Assembly: GCA_002118135.1 (NCBI GenBank)
Contig: BDIU01000447.1
Span: 1 to 56,240, forward strand
Length of the DNA: 56,240 nt
Direction: 5' to 3'
Source: Trebouxia sp. TZW2008
Taxonomy: Eukaryota > Chlorophyta > Trebouxiophyceae > Trebouxiales > Trebouxiaceae
Shown: piece after piece, positions 21,362-30,893 of the stretch
Layout: every line of letters begins with the position of its first letter
Numbering within the stretch: position 1 is the first letter of the stretch
Made by a program: the position numbers and the translations under genes
The notes under the pieces: model-generated
What the model saw: only the letters and a program-made list of their open reading frames with translations
Databases searched by the model: none
Told to the model about the DNA's origin: nothing

Positions 21362-23534
21362 CAATCAATCAATTACATTTATAGTCCGGGTCCAAGACCT
21401 GAAGCCTGATAGGCTTATCGGACTTCCTGTGATCAAGCACAGGGCGATGCATACACTTCAGTTGTCAACAACAATAACATAGAATCTTCATGACTTTGAC
21501 AGAATTGCTGCGTGTACACATATCAACATGCGTCAAAATAACCAAACATCCATTGCCTTGCCTGTTGCCTCGCCACAACCAAGACGGAGACCATACATGC
21601 CTGAATGCTGCATACTGCAACAGCATGGTGAGCAAGCCATGGCAGTTTGGGAGGAGATGCAGGTACACAGCACTGCCTATTGCCTTGCCATCTGTGTTGC
21701 CATTTGCCTTGCCTCTTGGCCTCAACTGAGACACCGTTTATGCATGCCGTAGTGGTGCATACTGCAACAGCATGGTGAGCGAGCTATCAAGGTCTCGGAG
21801 GAGATGCAGGTACACAGCCTTGCCTGTTGCCTTGTCTTTTGTCTTGCTTTGCTTTGTTCATGACAAAGACCATGCACGCTTTATTGGCGCATACTCCGAC
21901 AGCATGGTGAGCGAGCCATTGAAGTCTGGGAGGAGATGCAGGTACACAGTCTTGCTTTTTGCCCTGCCTTTTGCCCTATTTTTGCCTGCCTTTTGTCTTG
22001 CCGTTTGCTTTGCGTCTTGGCCTCAAGTTAAGCATAGATCATGCATGCCTGAACGCTGCATACTGCATCAGTATGCTGAGCGAGCCATTGAATTCTGGGA
22101 AGCAATGCAGGTATGTCATGTTGCCTTCTGGCCTCAATTGAGTCACAGATTATGCATGCCTGAAAGCTGCATACCGCAACAGCATGGTGAGCAAGCCGTT
22201 GAAGTCTGGGAAGCAATGCTTGGCTTCTGCTGTGCTTGTTGTGCTGCTTTGCATAAACCAAGGCACAGACCATACAGGCCTTAGTGCTGCTTACTGCAAC
22301 AGCATGGTGCGCGAGCCATTGAAGTCTGGGAGGAGATGCAGGTACGCTGTGTTGCATTTTGTTCTCAAATCAGGCACAGCCTATGCATGCACAAGCGCTG
22401 CATCTGCTGAACATGCTGCTCAGTCAACTTGCTTGAGAGTTTGGTGCACGTGTAGAGCTGAACTCAAGAAGGTTCAGAAAGGCCTGCTGCAAAGCCAAGC
22501 GCCGCTGAAGTCTTACCTGCTACCGTTGTCCATCTGGTTCACAGACTTGCATGTTGACTTGCCCGCCCTTGCTTGCGATGTGTCCTCAGCTGTCATCTTT
22601 TGCTTTACAATGAGATCCAAGGCTTTTATTGGTCAGCAGTGCTTATGCCCTTGTATGTGTGTTGGCATGAACTGCATGGCTGACAACACCCTAACTAGCC
22701 ATGTCAGTTCGATTCAACCACAGTATATTCAAGCAAGTATATCAGCATAGCATGCAGTAGAAGTGATCTGTGCTGCCATTGACTACACTGTTCACGTGCA
22801 GAGTGTTGGCGTGGCACCAAATGTGGCATCAGCACAAGCATTGTTGCAGTCTTGCTGAGGTTGCCCATATCTGTCACCCAAGGTCCAAAACGCTGACTCT
22901 AATACGAATGTCCTGTTTGCAGAATATGGGCGTGACACCGAATGTGGCATCAGCAGAAGCACTAATACAGTCTTGCCAAGACTGCCCGCATCTGTCAATC
23001 AAGGTCAACAGCCTAACAGGAGCTTTTCAGCCTGCCTTAGCTGCGCTTCACAAAATGCCTGCAGCAAATCTGACTCAAGGCATGACAGCACAAAACATGG
23101 CGCTGTTGTCACCAGACAGCATGTCAATGCCAAGTGGGCTTGCATATGACAGCTTGGTGCGCTTTGAGACTGCTCGATCAGGGGCATTAAGCAGTTCACC
23201 AAGCCAGGGGGTACAGTCAGCGTCATCAGGTGCTCTGCAACGGGTGCAATCAGGAAACACTGATGTGCTTAGGTCAGCTTTTGGTGGCCAAGGGGCAGGG
23301 CAGTCTGCAGCAACCACTCGCCCAGGGCTGTTGCCAGCAGATGCCCTGTCAGGGCCGCACGCAACAGTCCCATCAGCAGGTTCAAAACCTTCAGCGCCAG
23401 GGTCAGATACAAAGGCAGGGCACGCGGGGAAACGCCCTGGGTCAGGGCTGTCCGCTGGCGCCCCTACAACGCCTGATCTTCAGTCTGAGGGCGAAGAAGA
23501 TGTATCACCACAAGATGCTGGAAAAGCGTCTTGA
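18960..23534 (+). CDS. Pentatricopeptide repeat (PPR) protein
   Basis: Four exons: 18960-19303, 19428-19834, 20970-21172, 22923-23534 (521 residues). At least five PPR-like helical hairpins are visible, for example TYSSLISACAAGSRLDKALQ, VYDEMQEAGLEPDHITYSTL, YNAVLRCCILQQHGERAIEV and EMQNMGVTPNVASAEALIQ. The last 150 residues are low-complexity Ser/Gly/Pro/Ala with an acidic end. PPR proteins bind organellar RNA one base per repeat; this repeat number is small, and no DYW or SMR domain is present. The start is the first in-frame ATG; a basic Ser-rich leader is consistent with organelle import. Intron 1 uses a GC donor (AG|GCAAGC at 19304), required because VHY must join SALISACATAG in phase. 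Exon 3 lies between arrays of its own 5' and 3' edges. Confidence 0.88.
20285..20965 (+). repeat. Array of upstream echoes of PPR exon 3
   Basis: Four copies start at about 20288, 20470, 20640 and 20828 (period about 170-190 bp). Each has a TTGCAGGTGT or CTGCAGGTGT acceptor and most of the first 35 codons (VALSQPLCLALLSV). The real exon starts at 20970. All copies stop matching around the codons for DAAIPLT. Stops and frameshifts have accumulated. Confidence 0.92.
21226..22341 (+). repeat. Array of downstream echoes of PPR exon 3
   Basis: Seven copies of the exon end (CILQQHGERAIEVWEEMQ) occur at about 21228, 21608, 21754, 21886, 22056, 22167 and 22287. Six keep a GT donor straight after the ATGCAG codons. 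Spacing is about 110-180 bp, except the first gap, which is widened by a LINE-like insertion. Confidence 0.92.
21286..21490 (-). mobile_element. LINE-like 3' end with (AATC)n tail, inserted in PPR intron 3
   Basis: About 20 tandem AATC units (21293-21375) are followed by a unique block containing ATTTATAGTCCGGGTCC and AAGCCTGATAGGC. Read on the minus strand, this is a short body ending in a TAAATGTAATTGATTG-type microsatellite tail. That structure fits a 5'-truncated non-LTR element. No coding sequence remains. It splits the echo array between copies 1 and 2. Confidence 0.6.
22805..22895 (+). repeat. Upstream echo of PPR exon 4
   Basis: After GTGCAG the copy reads SVGVAPNVASAQALLQSC then a stop. 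It parallels NMGVTPNVASAEALIQSC of the real exon at 22923. The offset is about 120 bp. Confidence 0.88.
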
Positions 23535-24446
23535 CTACTGCCCCTATTCAGTTGCACAGTCATTTTATCGGGTCTTGCTGCTGAACTGTTGGGCTTTTGG
23601 AAGAGGGACGGCGGAATACTGGGTGATGAAATGGTGGCGATGATTGCTGTTTTTGGCATTAATACTGTACTTATAGAGTGAGCAATGTGCATGCTGTTCA
23701 ATGTATTTGCTCAGGGTAACAGCATCATAGTTGCAACAGATGGCACATAAATCCTTGGCAGTAGTTTTGCTCATGTTTGCAGATTCAACTTTTCTGTGCC
23801 TAATTTCAGTCTTGTTTTTCATGCTACTGTTTGCACAGGTCATAGTGTGTACATTCATTGCAGGAGTCACATAGTCCAGCAGCTTTTTGTGCAGATCCAC
23901 CATCAGATACGTGATTGAACGTTGCCCAAACGGATACAGTTACAGCTCATTAAGGTCGAAATGAGTTTAGTTTTTGAACTGCCCTTGTCAAATATGTACG
24001 CTGGCCAGGTGCCAGTAGTTTTGTCAAAGATAGCGCTGTAATCACAGCTGAGTGCAGATGCAAAAGCTTGTGCATTGTTACACAACATGCAGGGCCGTTG
24101 CAATTAGACAATCTGGTCACATTATGCTGGGTCCTGCAGACCCTGCCAATCAGGCTAAGTGCTGCACCTGCTTCATGCTGACCTGCGTCTGCATTACAAA
24201 GGAAGCCAGCATGCCTATGAAGCACAGCCCGTTGTGTGCATACCTCAAGCTTTGGTGCTAGCAAGGTATATGCAAAGTGCAGATTGCTGCTTGACTGACT
24301 GATTGTACATACAAATTGTGCAATTGTACACACGTTTTGGGCACATGGTCCCGCAATCACAACAGCTTAGGCCTTAATGTTACTCTAGACATGTTCATGT
24401 TCACAAGACCATTGAGTGTCCAGCTATAGCATATAGACATACCAGC
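23535..24446. other. Convergent intergenic region (PPR / OSCP1 3' ends)
   Basis: No supported coding exon. Open frames are on both strands and lack any family resemblance. It should hold both 3' UTRs. A minus-strand TGTAA occurs near 24197. Confidence 0.4.
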
Positions 24447-27400
24447 TCAAGCCACACTATCAAGCAGATCCAACAGATCTGCATCTTCTTGTGGTGCCTG
24501 GTCATCTGCGCTATCGAGAGACATGTTTTGCAGAGCCAGCTTCTGTTCTGATGCTGCATCTGAACTTCCAAACATCAGATGCTGCACATGAGCATCCTTG
24601 CCTGCATCACAATGCAAAGCCTCACCAAAAGCCAGCTGTCTGTGCTAGCTTGGACTGAAACCTGGTCATGAGAGGAAGTGCAAAAGGATGGCATATAAAA
24701 CAATCAGCACCGCAGAAGCAAGGGCTCTGTAAGCCTGTTCAGGTATGCAGTGCAAACACTGACATGTAGATGCAGCGGGGTAGACATGCTCATCTAGTGA
24801 TGCAGCAGAGTGCACATGCTCAGGGCAAAAGGCGGCTTTTGTCTGCTCTCAGCATTGCTGCATGCCACATGAAGGGATATACCTGGGCTGTCATTCATTG
24901 CATCTCATTCTTAACGTGCGCTAGGCAGGCTCAGCAGGCCCAGCTAGGTACGTACTGGAGCAATCAACTGTCTCGAGCCAGTTCAGTTCTGTGCTATCCT
25001 AAACCATTTGTGTTGAGCATGTGGTTGCCAGAGCTGGCTTTTGGCTGCTGCCAGCAACCCCCAGCTTCAGATGCAAGCATGCTTGTACCTCAGGGAGGTG
25101 AGATCCTGGTACGTTGGGCCGTGGTCTGCTGACAATGATGGCACATGCACACAGCTGCTGCTGCACTCTCTAATGCAAGTGATCTGTGGCGCAAAGTATG
25201 CACAGCACACACATGACTCACCTGGGCTAGTTGGCTCTTGGCCTGACTTGTCACCAAACAAATTCAGCTTGAAGTTTGAGGTTGTAGCTGGAGGCTTGAT
25301 CAGCTTGGCCAGCAGGCTGAGCTCATACAGACCGGTGCTGGGCTTTGTTTCCTGCAAAACAAAACAATCTTTCTGCTCATGATCAAGAGAATGCTGTCAT
25401 TAGCATAGGAGCGTGTTTCTGAAGACGTTGCAGAGGCCCACTTGCACTAGCAGGCTGACTCCATGCAGATTGGTGCTGGGCTTCGCTTGCTATGACACAA
25501 AACAATCATTCTGCTCATGGTCAAGAGAATGCTGTTATTAGCATAGGAGTGTGTTTTGGAAGACGTTGCAGAGGCCCACTTGCACTAACAGGCTGACTCC
25601 ACGCAGAACAGTGCTGAGCTTTGCTTCCTGTACACAAGCCACTCTGCTACTTAAGTCAACCAGGTAATGCTGTTATCAGTGTAAATGCTGTTGTGTGACA
25701 TTGGCTCAGGCTCCAGTTACATCAGCAGGCTGATGCTGGTATGCTGTAATACGTGGCTGACCTGCAGTCAAAGTGCATTCACGGATTGATGACATGTACA
25801 GGCATCGCAACCCCTCATTCTTGGTTGCACCAAAACGTAGCTGGATACTTGGGCAGTTGGAAATGGGTGTAAGTTGTCTAAGCTTGATGAAAATGTGCAT
25901 TTCATGCTTTGTTCTTGCACACAAACAGCCCTGCTGCCCGCATGAGTCAGAGCAGGCAATCATTGACATGGTGAACTGAGAGGGCAAAACAGCACAAACC
26001 AGTAATTGAGGTCACCCATATGAGTCCTGCTTAGGGCTGCCTCAAAACAATACAAGTTTGATGTTCCAGAGATGAGAGATGAGCTCGTCAGACGAGAGCT
26101 GAGCCTGGACTTATCATTACACAATCTGGCATGACGAGCAAATGTGGCAGAGGATCCTTAGCAGTTTGCAGTCTGTGATTCAAGAATGTGATTTCACCTG
26201 CATTCATTCATTCCCCTGCATGAATGAATCATGCAGTGTAGGTGATATGCTCCTCTGCCCACTTTGAGACCGCCTCTGGCTCTCAATTGCACTGCTGAGG
26301 CTCTGGAAGGACATCAGCTGCTGTCCTTGCGCGTAACCTCTGATTCAGCTGCATTGTTCTGATGAGACATGAGCGCTCACCTTTGACACTGCCTCTGGTT
26401 CAGTTGCACTGCTGACGCTCTGAAACGATATCAACAGTCACCTGTGACACTGCCTCTGGCTCAGTTACACTGCTGGAATTCCAAAAGACACCAGACATTG
26501 CCTCTGACAATACCTCAGGTGCAGTTGCATAGCTGAAGTTCTGGTAACATGAACGCTCACCTTTGACACTGCCTCGGGTTCAGTTGCACTGCTGAGACTC
26601 TGAAACGATATCAGCTGCTGTCCCTGCCCGCTACTGCTCTGCCTGCCTTCAGGAGGAATAGCCTTTACCCTGTTTCTGTCATACAGGTTTGAGCCAAGAG
26701 GTGCTGGGTGCTGGAAGAAGTCTGCAGGGTTGCCTTGTGTGCTGGCCATCTCCAGCTGACTTGTCTGTGTGCTTCCTGCAGCTTACCATAGCCTTATGAA
26801 TGCACAAATCGACTTGCAGCTCAGACAGTTTGCGGTGTACTTGACATGTGGCTCTGCTTGGCAACATCATTCAAGCAATGATGTTGCCAAGCATCATTGC
26901 TTTCAGCTGCACTGCCAGATTTCAATTTCTGTACATGTTCTGCACAGAATACAGCAAACCTGCAACACCAACTGTACATCAAGCCTGCAAGACCTGAGAT
27001 GTGTGATGGCTATGCTTGTCAAGCAGTCATCCAAAGGAATGGCAAAAAGAGCAGCTAGCGTTGCCATCAGAAGGCTAATATTTACCGATTGGCACATGTC
27101 AAAACCATCAACGTGCTGAAAATGTCAGCTTGTGACCATCTGATGCATGTGTTGCAACCACTGCACTGGCGTTGAGTTGCATTGATGTGCTTTGGTGAAT
27201 GTATGGGCACCTCACCGTCGGGTGTATATGTTGTAACAGTGCCGACTGCAGGCGCAGGGGGTTTGGAAACGGGCTGGGGGAGCACCACACGTGACCCATC
27301 AACCTGTATGCCTTCTTGCATGAACAGAGATACCTGCAGCCAGGTCAAGTAATGCACTTGGGCTCTTGACTTGCAGCATAGAGGGACATGGCCATGTGAT

Positions 27401-28410
27401 GCCTGTGTTGCTGCTTTTTGCTGATATGCAACCAGGCATGCTGTTTGTGGACTCAGGTAGATTTGAGTACACCAACTGCATCAGAGCTAATGGCTGCATT
27501 GTTGTCAGTCATTAGCTGAATTTCAAATAGCTACCTCAAACAGCAGCCAGCATAGAAATGCTGGCGCAGTTGTGCTAGTCAGAGCTTGCATCAGCTCAAA
27601 CGATCATTGCATCTAGAAGTACATGCACTGCTTGATGCCGATGCAACCAGATGGTGCAATTGTGCTTTGTTTTGCTGCATGCCGGCGAATGCAAACACCT
27701 TGATGCGCCTGTCTTGGAAGAAGCTGCACAGGGCCTGTCTGATGAGACGCCACTCACCCAGAGTCAACTTCTCGTAAAGCGACCGCACGCGTGCCTCCAC
27801 CACGTCCACAGCATGCTGCACGTCTGCTTCTGTCAGGAATGCTCTGACTGTGTTGATGTGTAGCAAAGTGACCTGCAAGCCAAAAAGACCTTCCTATACG
27901 CTCTGAATTGTTCGTGACAGGTGTGACGGTGCATGGGGAGGAAGCAAAGCAGCAATCAAGGTGGCTTGTGCAAAAATACACACATGCTGACCTGCAGAAT
28001 GTCTGGCGCTGCCTGACTACACAACACTTGATACTTCAAACCCATCAGCATCAAGTCAAAGAGCTTCTCCATGCTGCAAAAAGCACACAGCAAGTGAGCC
28101 TGAGTGCATTGCCATCATTGCATTGCAAAGGTCCGCAGACTGTACTGGTGCACCTTGACTGATTTAGGCGCATGATGGAAGAGTGTGCCAGGCGCTCAAA
28201 GATCTGCCTTGTGGCAGGCAGACTATACAGCTGCTGGGGCTTGAAAAGCTCTGCTATGAATCCATTATCACACCACGTTCTTACAACATCGTTGAGCACC
28301 ATACGCGATTTGTCATCGGTAATGCACTGCGCTCTCAGGCGCTGATCTAGGATGTACACCATCTCCGCGCCCAGATTGATGATCACCAACGGCATCGCTA
28401 ACATCGACAT
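24447..28410 (-). CDS. OSCP1: OSCP1 homologue (organic solute carrier partner 1 / NOR1)
   Basis: Seven minus-strand exons: 28410-28154, 28073-27992, 27872-27699, 27333-27211, about 26764-26561, 25351-25222, 24601-24447 (about 374 residues, close to the roughly 380 of animal OSCP1). The N-terminus is diagnostic: INLGAEMVYILDQRLRAQ, ELFKPQQLYSLPATRQIFER and LAHSSIMRLNQ. Later exons give FDLMLMGLKYQVL, LTLGEWRLIRQALCSFFQD, LYELSLLAKLIKPP and NFKLNLFGDKSG. The end is acidic, with DLLDLLDS. OSCP1 is a conserved eukaryotic protein first linked to organic-solute transport and later to cilia and stress; its role in a non-animal cell is unknown. The 5' edge of exon 5 is ambiguous (26764 or 26755; both keep phase). 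Exons 5 and 6 have echoes in the introns between them. Confidence 0.95.
25450..25650 (-). repeat. Upstream echoes of OSCP1 exon 6
   Basis: Two copies of the exon 6 start (plus-strand GTGCTGGGCTT-GTTTCCTG in the real exon at 25335-25352) lie near 25470-25492 and 25608-25631, each preceded by a CAGGCTGACTCCA-type block. They lie 5' of the exon on the coding strand. Confidence 0.75.
25766..25869 (+). other. Orphan exon-like segment antisense in OSCP1 intron 5
   Basis: On the plus strand a CCTGCAG acceptor is followed by an open stretch including RIDDMYRHRNPSFLVAPKR then SWILGQLEMG, ending at a GTGTAAG-type donor. Composition and flanking splice signals look exonic, but no partner exons are seen on this strand. 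It could be a captured exon fragment from another locus. Confidence 0.35.
26265..26550 (-). repeat. Array of downstream echoes of OSCP1 exon 5
   Basis: Four to five copies of the plus-strand block TTTGACACTGCCTCTGG-CAGTTGCACTGCTGA occur near 26269, 26383, 26445, 26490 and (real exon) 26562. Each keeps part of the exon end. Two retain the GCTCACC donor complement. On the coding strand they are 3' of the exon. Confidence 0.85.
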
Positions 28411-28965
28411 GCTGCTGTTGGTCGACTACAGGCGAATTCGCCGCCTGCTAGGCGATCGGTCCAGGAGCTCTTACAACCAGACGTGCGGACGCACAGTAGG
28501 TCAGCTGATCACGCTAATCTTGAGCGGCCGAAGAGCGCCAGAAGTTCTGTCAGGAGTCGAACGTGGTGCTTTGCCGCACGCCGTCGTCCACAAATCGTGC
28601 AAGGCGGACTCAAGTGTGCGCATTGCGCTATGGCTATGCAAACAGACTTTTCCTCAGCAGCTAATTAGTCGAAATAAGCAGCAATTTGCGCTTGCAATCA
28701 CAATCACGAGCAAAACTGCTCTTTCCTGGAGGGGATCACTTGTGGGTCACAATTTCACCGCTGTTATGTTGACTTGTCTGCCCAATAGGTGTCTTTGAAA
28801 TTCGGACCATGGCGCAAGCGAAAAGAACGCAAACAACATGTCACCGCATCTGACGGTTGCGCTTCAAGCTTGACGCGTGCGTACGCTTGCCAGTCCTTCG
28901 CGCTGCAAGGTGAAGCACAAGCTCGGGACAGCCTCGCTGTAGCGTTGAGTGCCCTCCGTGCAAGA
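28411..28965. other. Divergent intergenic region (OSCP1 / membrane protein)
   Basis: Separates the OSCP1 start (-) from the first ATG of the membrane-protein model (+). Plus-strand frames here use no ATG. It should contain both 5' UTRs and promoters. No repeats were seen. Confidence 0.4.
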
Positions 28966-29869
28966 ATGACGCAGGAGTAAGCTGTCGAGACATCTTGCCG
29001 CTTTGCTGCATACAGGACGTGCACTGTACTCGTCCTGAGCTCCTTGTACCATTGAACTGTGTTTCGACTCTCGTGTGTACAGTTCTCAATGCACGACCCT
29101 TATACATCTGCTGCCTTCAACCGCTGTCACGATTTCCTAGTTGCAGTGGCTTTGACCTAATGGGACCAAGCCTTTTGCATTTCTTGCAGGAACTGGTTGT
29201 TGTATGAACCTCTAAACGGTCCATTGGGACGACACTTGTTGCGTGGTAGCCATCTCCACTCACATCATACTGGCGGCAGCAGCCTTGGCAACACGGCAGC
29301 TAACAGCACCAATAACAAAACAGCACAGATCGTGCTGAGTGTTGTCTTTGGGTGTTTGGGCGTGATCCTAGGGGTTGTGTATATCATTTTGATGTACTTC
29401 CGCATCAGGCAGAAGCGGCGCAAGATTGCAGTACGTTCACACCTGGTGCAAACACATCGCACAAGCGCTGGGCACAGCTTGCTCAGAGAAGAGCAGCACT
29501 TGCAACAAGCATGTTGTGCTTACATACATTTGATTGCGGTTAATGTCGCAGGACACAAACAAGAGTGTGTTGCTCATGCAGGCTCACCGTGCACATGCTG
29601 CTGCTCAAGCGCATGCCACTACACATGCACACCCAACCCCGGCAGGTCATGCTCATCACAGTCCCGATCATAAAGTCAGCCATGCAGCAACCAAGCCAGA
29701 TTCAGCAGCAATAGTCATGAGTGCAGAAGCCAATTCAGCAGCTTATGCAGCATCTGGTGGTGACCAAGCTATACCCATGGCGTGGACTTCTCCATATCAG
29801 AATGCTACTGCTTATCAAAGCGTAGATTACCAACCAGTGTTTCAGCACAAAGCAGGGGTTGACTACTGA
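28966..29869 (+). CDS. Single-pass membrane protein with His/Ala-rich tail, unrecognised
   Basis: Three exons: 28966-28976, 29190-29430, 29552-29869 (189 residues). The first coding piece is only 11 nt (ATG ACG CAG GA), ending at GTAAGC; it joins exon 2 in phase to give MTQENWLLYEPLNGPLGRHL. Exon 2 holds a single hydrophobic helix (IVLSVVFGCLGVILGVVYII) followed directly by the basic stop-transfer RIRQKRRK, so the tail is probably cytosolic. The tail has a HAHATTHAHPTPAGHAHH-like His/Ala stretch and a Tyr/Gln-rich end. No family was recognised. The short first exon is the least certain part; the remainder is coherent in phase and composition. A GTGGTT hexamer repeat follows the stop. Confidence 0.62.
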
Positions 29870-29885
29870 CAACAGGGGAAAGTGG

Positions 29886-29910
29886 TTGTGGTTGTGGTTG
29901 TGGTTGTGGG
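29886..29910 (+). repeat. (GTGGTT)n microsatellite
   Basis: About four perfect GTGGTT/GTTGTG hexamer units lie 17 bp after the membrane-protein stop codon. Confidence 0.9.
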
Positions 29911-30659
29911 TCATGTAGGTAGAGGCTTCAATGTGTTAGTAGCTGGGTGAAAATGTGCAGCCATGCAGCCAGGGTCCAGGAAGAATGATAACTTGCGACA
30001 GCCTGTAGCTGTACTATCTGCTGGTGTATGAAGGCAGCGTGTGCTCTCTGGTGCAGCAAACAAAGCTGACAAGGTATTTGCAGTCAAAATCTGGGCTGCC
30101 TCTGTAGACAGAGGCTCCTGTCATGGCGCCTTACAGCATACACATTTTTTCTTTTCTTTAAAAGAAAATGCTTTTGCCGTCCAGGCAGGTGGGTGAAGTG
30201 AAGTAAGATTGAAGTTCGAATTATTAAGCTACACCCAGTAGTATCCATGCCGGGATGCATATGGCTTCTGCAAATGCTACCCAACGTGACAAAAGTGTAT
30301 ATGGGGTGCCTGTAGTAAAAATTGCATGCATGTGTAGCCTTATGGGTACATTGGTATTGGGCTACTGTCAAGCATTGGGAGAAGTTGATTGTTCTGCTTG
30401 CCATGTGCATGTCACGCTTGAAAACCCCAGAAGCTGTAGGCGTAACAATGCAAGCTGCAGTAATGAAAGCTGCAGTAATACTTCCGATCGGAGGTGAAAA
30501 GTTTGCTGCAATTGTTTGGGTGTTCACACCTTTGACTGTGACACAAGCTGGGTTTACATTCCCATAAGATGCAAGTGTACCTCCTTCATGCGAGATCATC
30601 ATCTGCATGTCGCGCTTGCTCCTAATGCGTTGGACTGTGCAACAGACAGAGGCCAGAAC
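29911..30659. other. Intergenic or unresolved 3' part of the small minus-strand gene
   Basis: A single long minus-strand frame crosses this stretch, but its composition weakens after the first exon and it runs through the dispersed repeat. A short duplicated motif (CAAGCGYGACATGCASATG, near 30602 and 30415) may be a further echo. Exons downstream of 30660 were not resolved. Confidence 0.35.
30092..30159. repeat. Dispersed short repeat, copy 3
   Basis: Matches the copy at 2928-2994 over the CTGCCTCT-tAGACAGAGGCTCC core and the TTTTCTTTTCTTT tail, with a variable 20-base middle. It is in the intergenic region between the membrane protein and the small gene at 30764. Confidence 0.6.
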
Positions 30660-30764
30660 CTGACTACAACACCGAGCACCGACGATCCATATTGCTACGA
30701 GTGCAGCTGCTTTGATAACTTCCTGATCAACCTCCGACTTTTGTGCGCCGGGCGGATCTGCCAT
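30660..30764 (-). CDS. Small gene, first exon (unrecognised, possible membrane anchor)
   Basis: The ATG at 30764 starts MADPPGAQKSEVDQEVIKAA, continuing ALVAIWIVGARCCSQ, and meets a CAG|GTTCTG donor at 30660/30659 in phase 0. An acidic, alanine-led N-terminus is followed by a short hydrophobic run. It is only 129 bp from the WD40 start in divergent orientation, which supports a genuine transcription unit. Later exons could not be fixed, so only this exon is claimed. No family assigned. Confidence 0.45.
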
Positions 30765-30893
30765 CCCTAGCTAGCAACCGCTCTGTGTTCACGGCTCGCA
30801 CCCCTTGCTCAGACACAGCTTGCCACCGATGCCGCATCAGTCATGACCTGTATGTAGCAGCTTCGCATCGGCCGCATGTAGTCTCTGTGCGGC
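30765..30893. promoter_or_regulatory. Compact bidirectional promoter
   Basis: Only 129 bp separate the ATG of the small minus gene (30764) from the ATG of the WD40 gene (30894). Both 5' UTRs and promoters must overlap here or extend into the genes. No specific motif is claimed. Confidence 0.4.

Noticed and set aside
20285..22341. Considered the PPR exon 3 copies as extra PPR motifs of one long protein
   Set aside because: The copies lack either the start or the end of the exon, contain stops and frameshifts, and cannot all be joined in phase. The gene reads cleanly with only the central exon.
26679..27119. Possible extra OSCP1 exon between exons 4 and 5 on the minus strand
   Set aside because: The frame (ISLLMATLAALFAIP) does not match OSCP1, and exons 4 and 5 already join in phase with the expected family spacing.
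30084..30659. Long minus-strand frame continuing the small gene at 30764 to 226 codons
   Set aside because: Only the first 35 codons look coding and meet a donor. The rest runs through a dispersed repeat and has mixed, Cys/Thr-rich composition.
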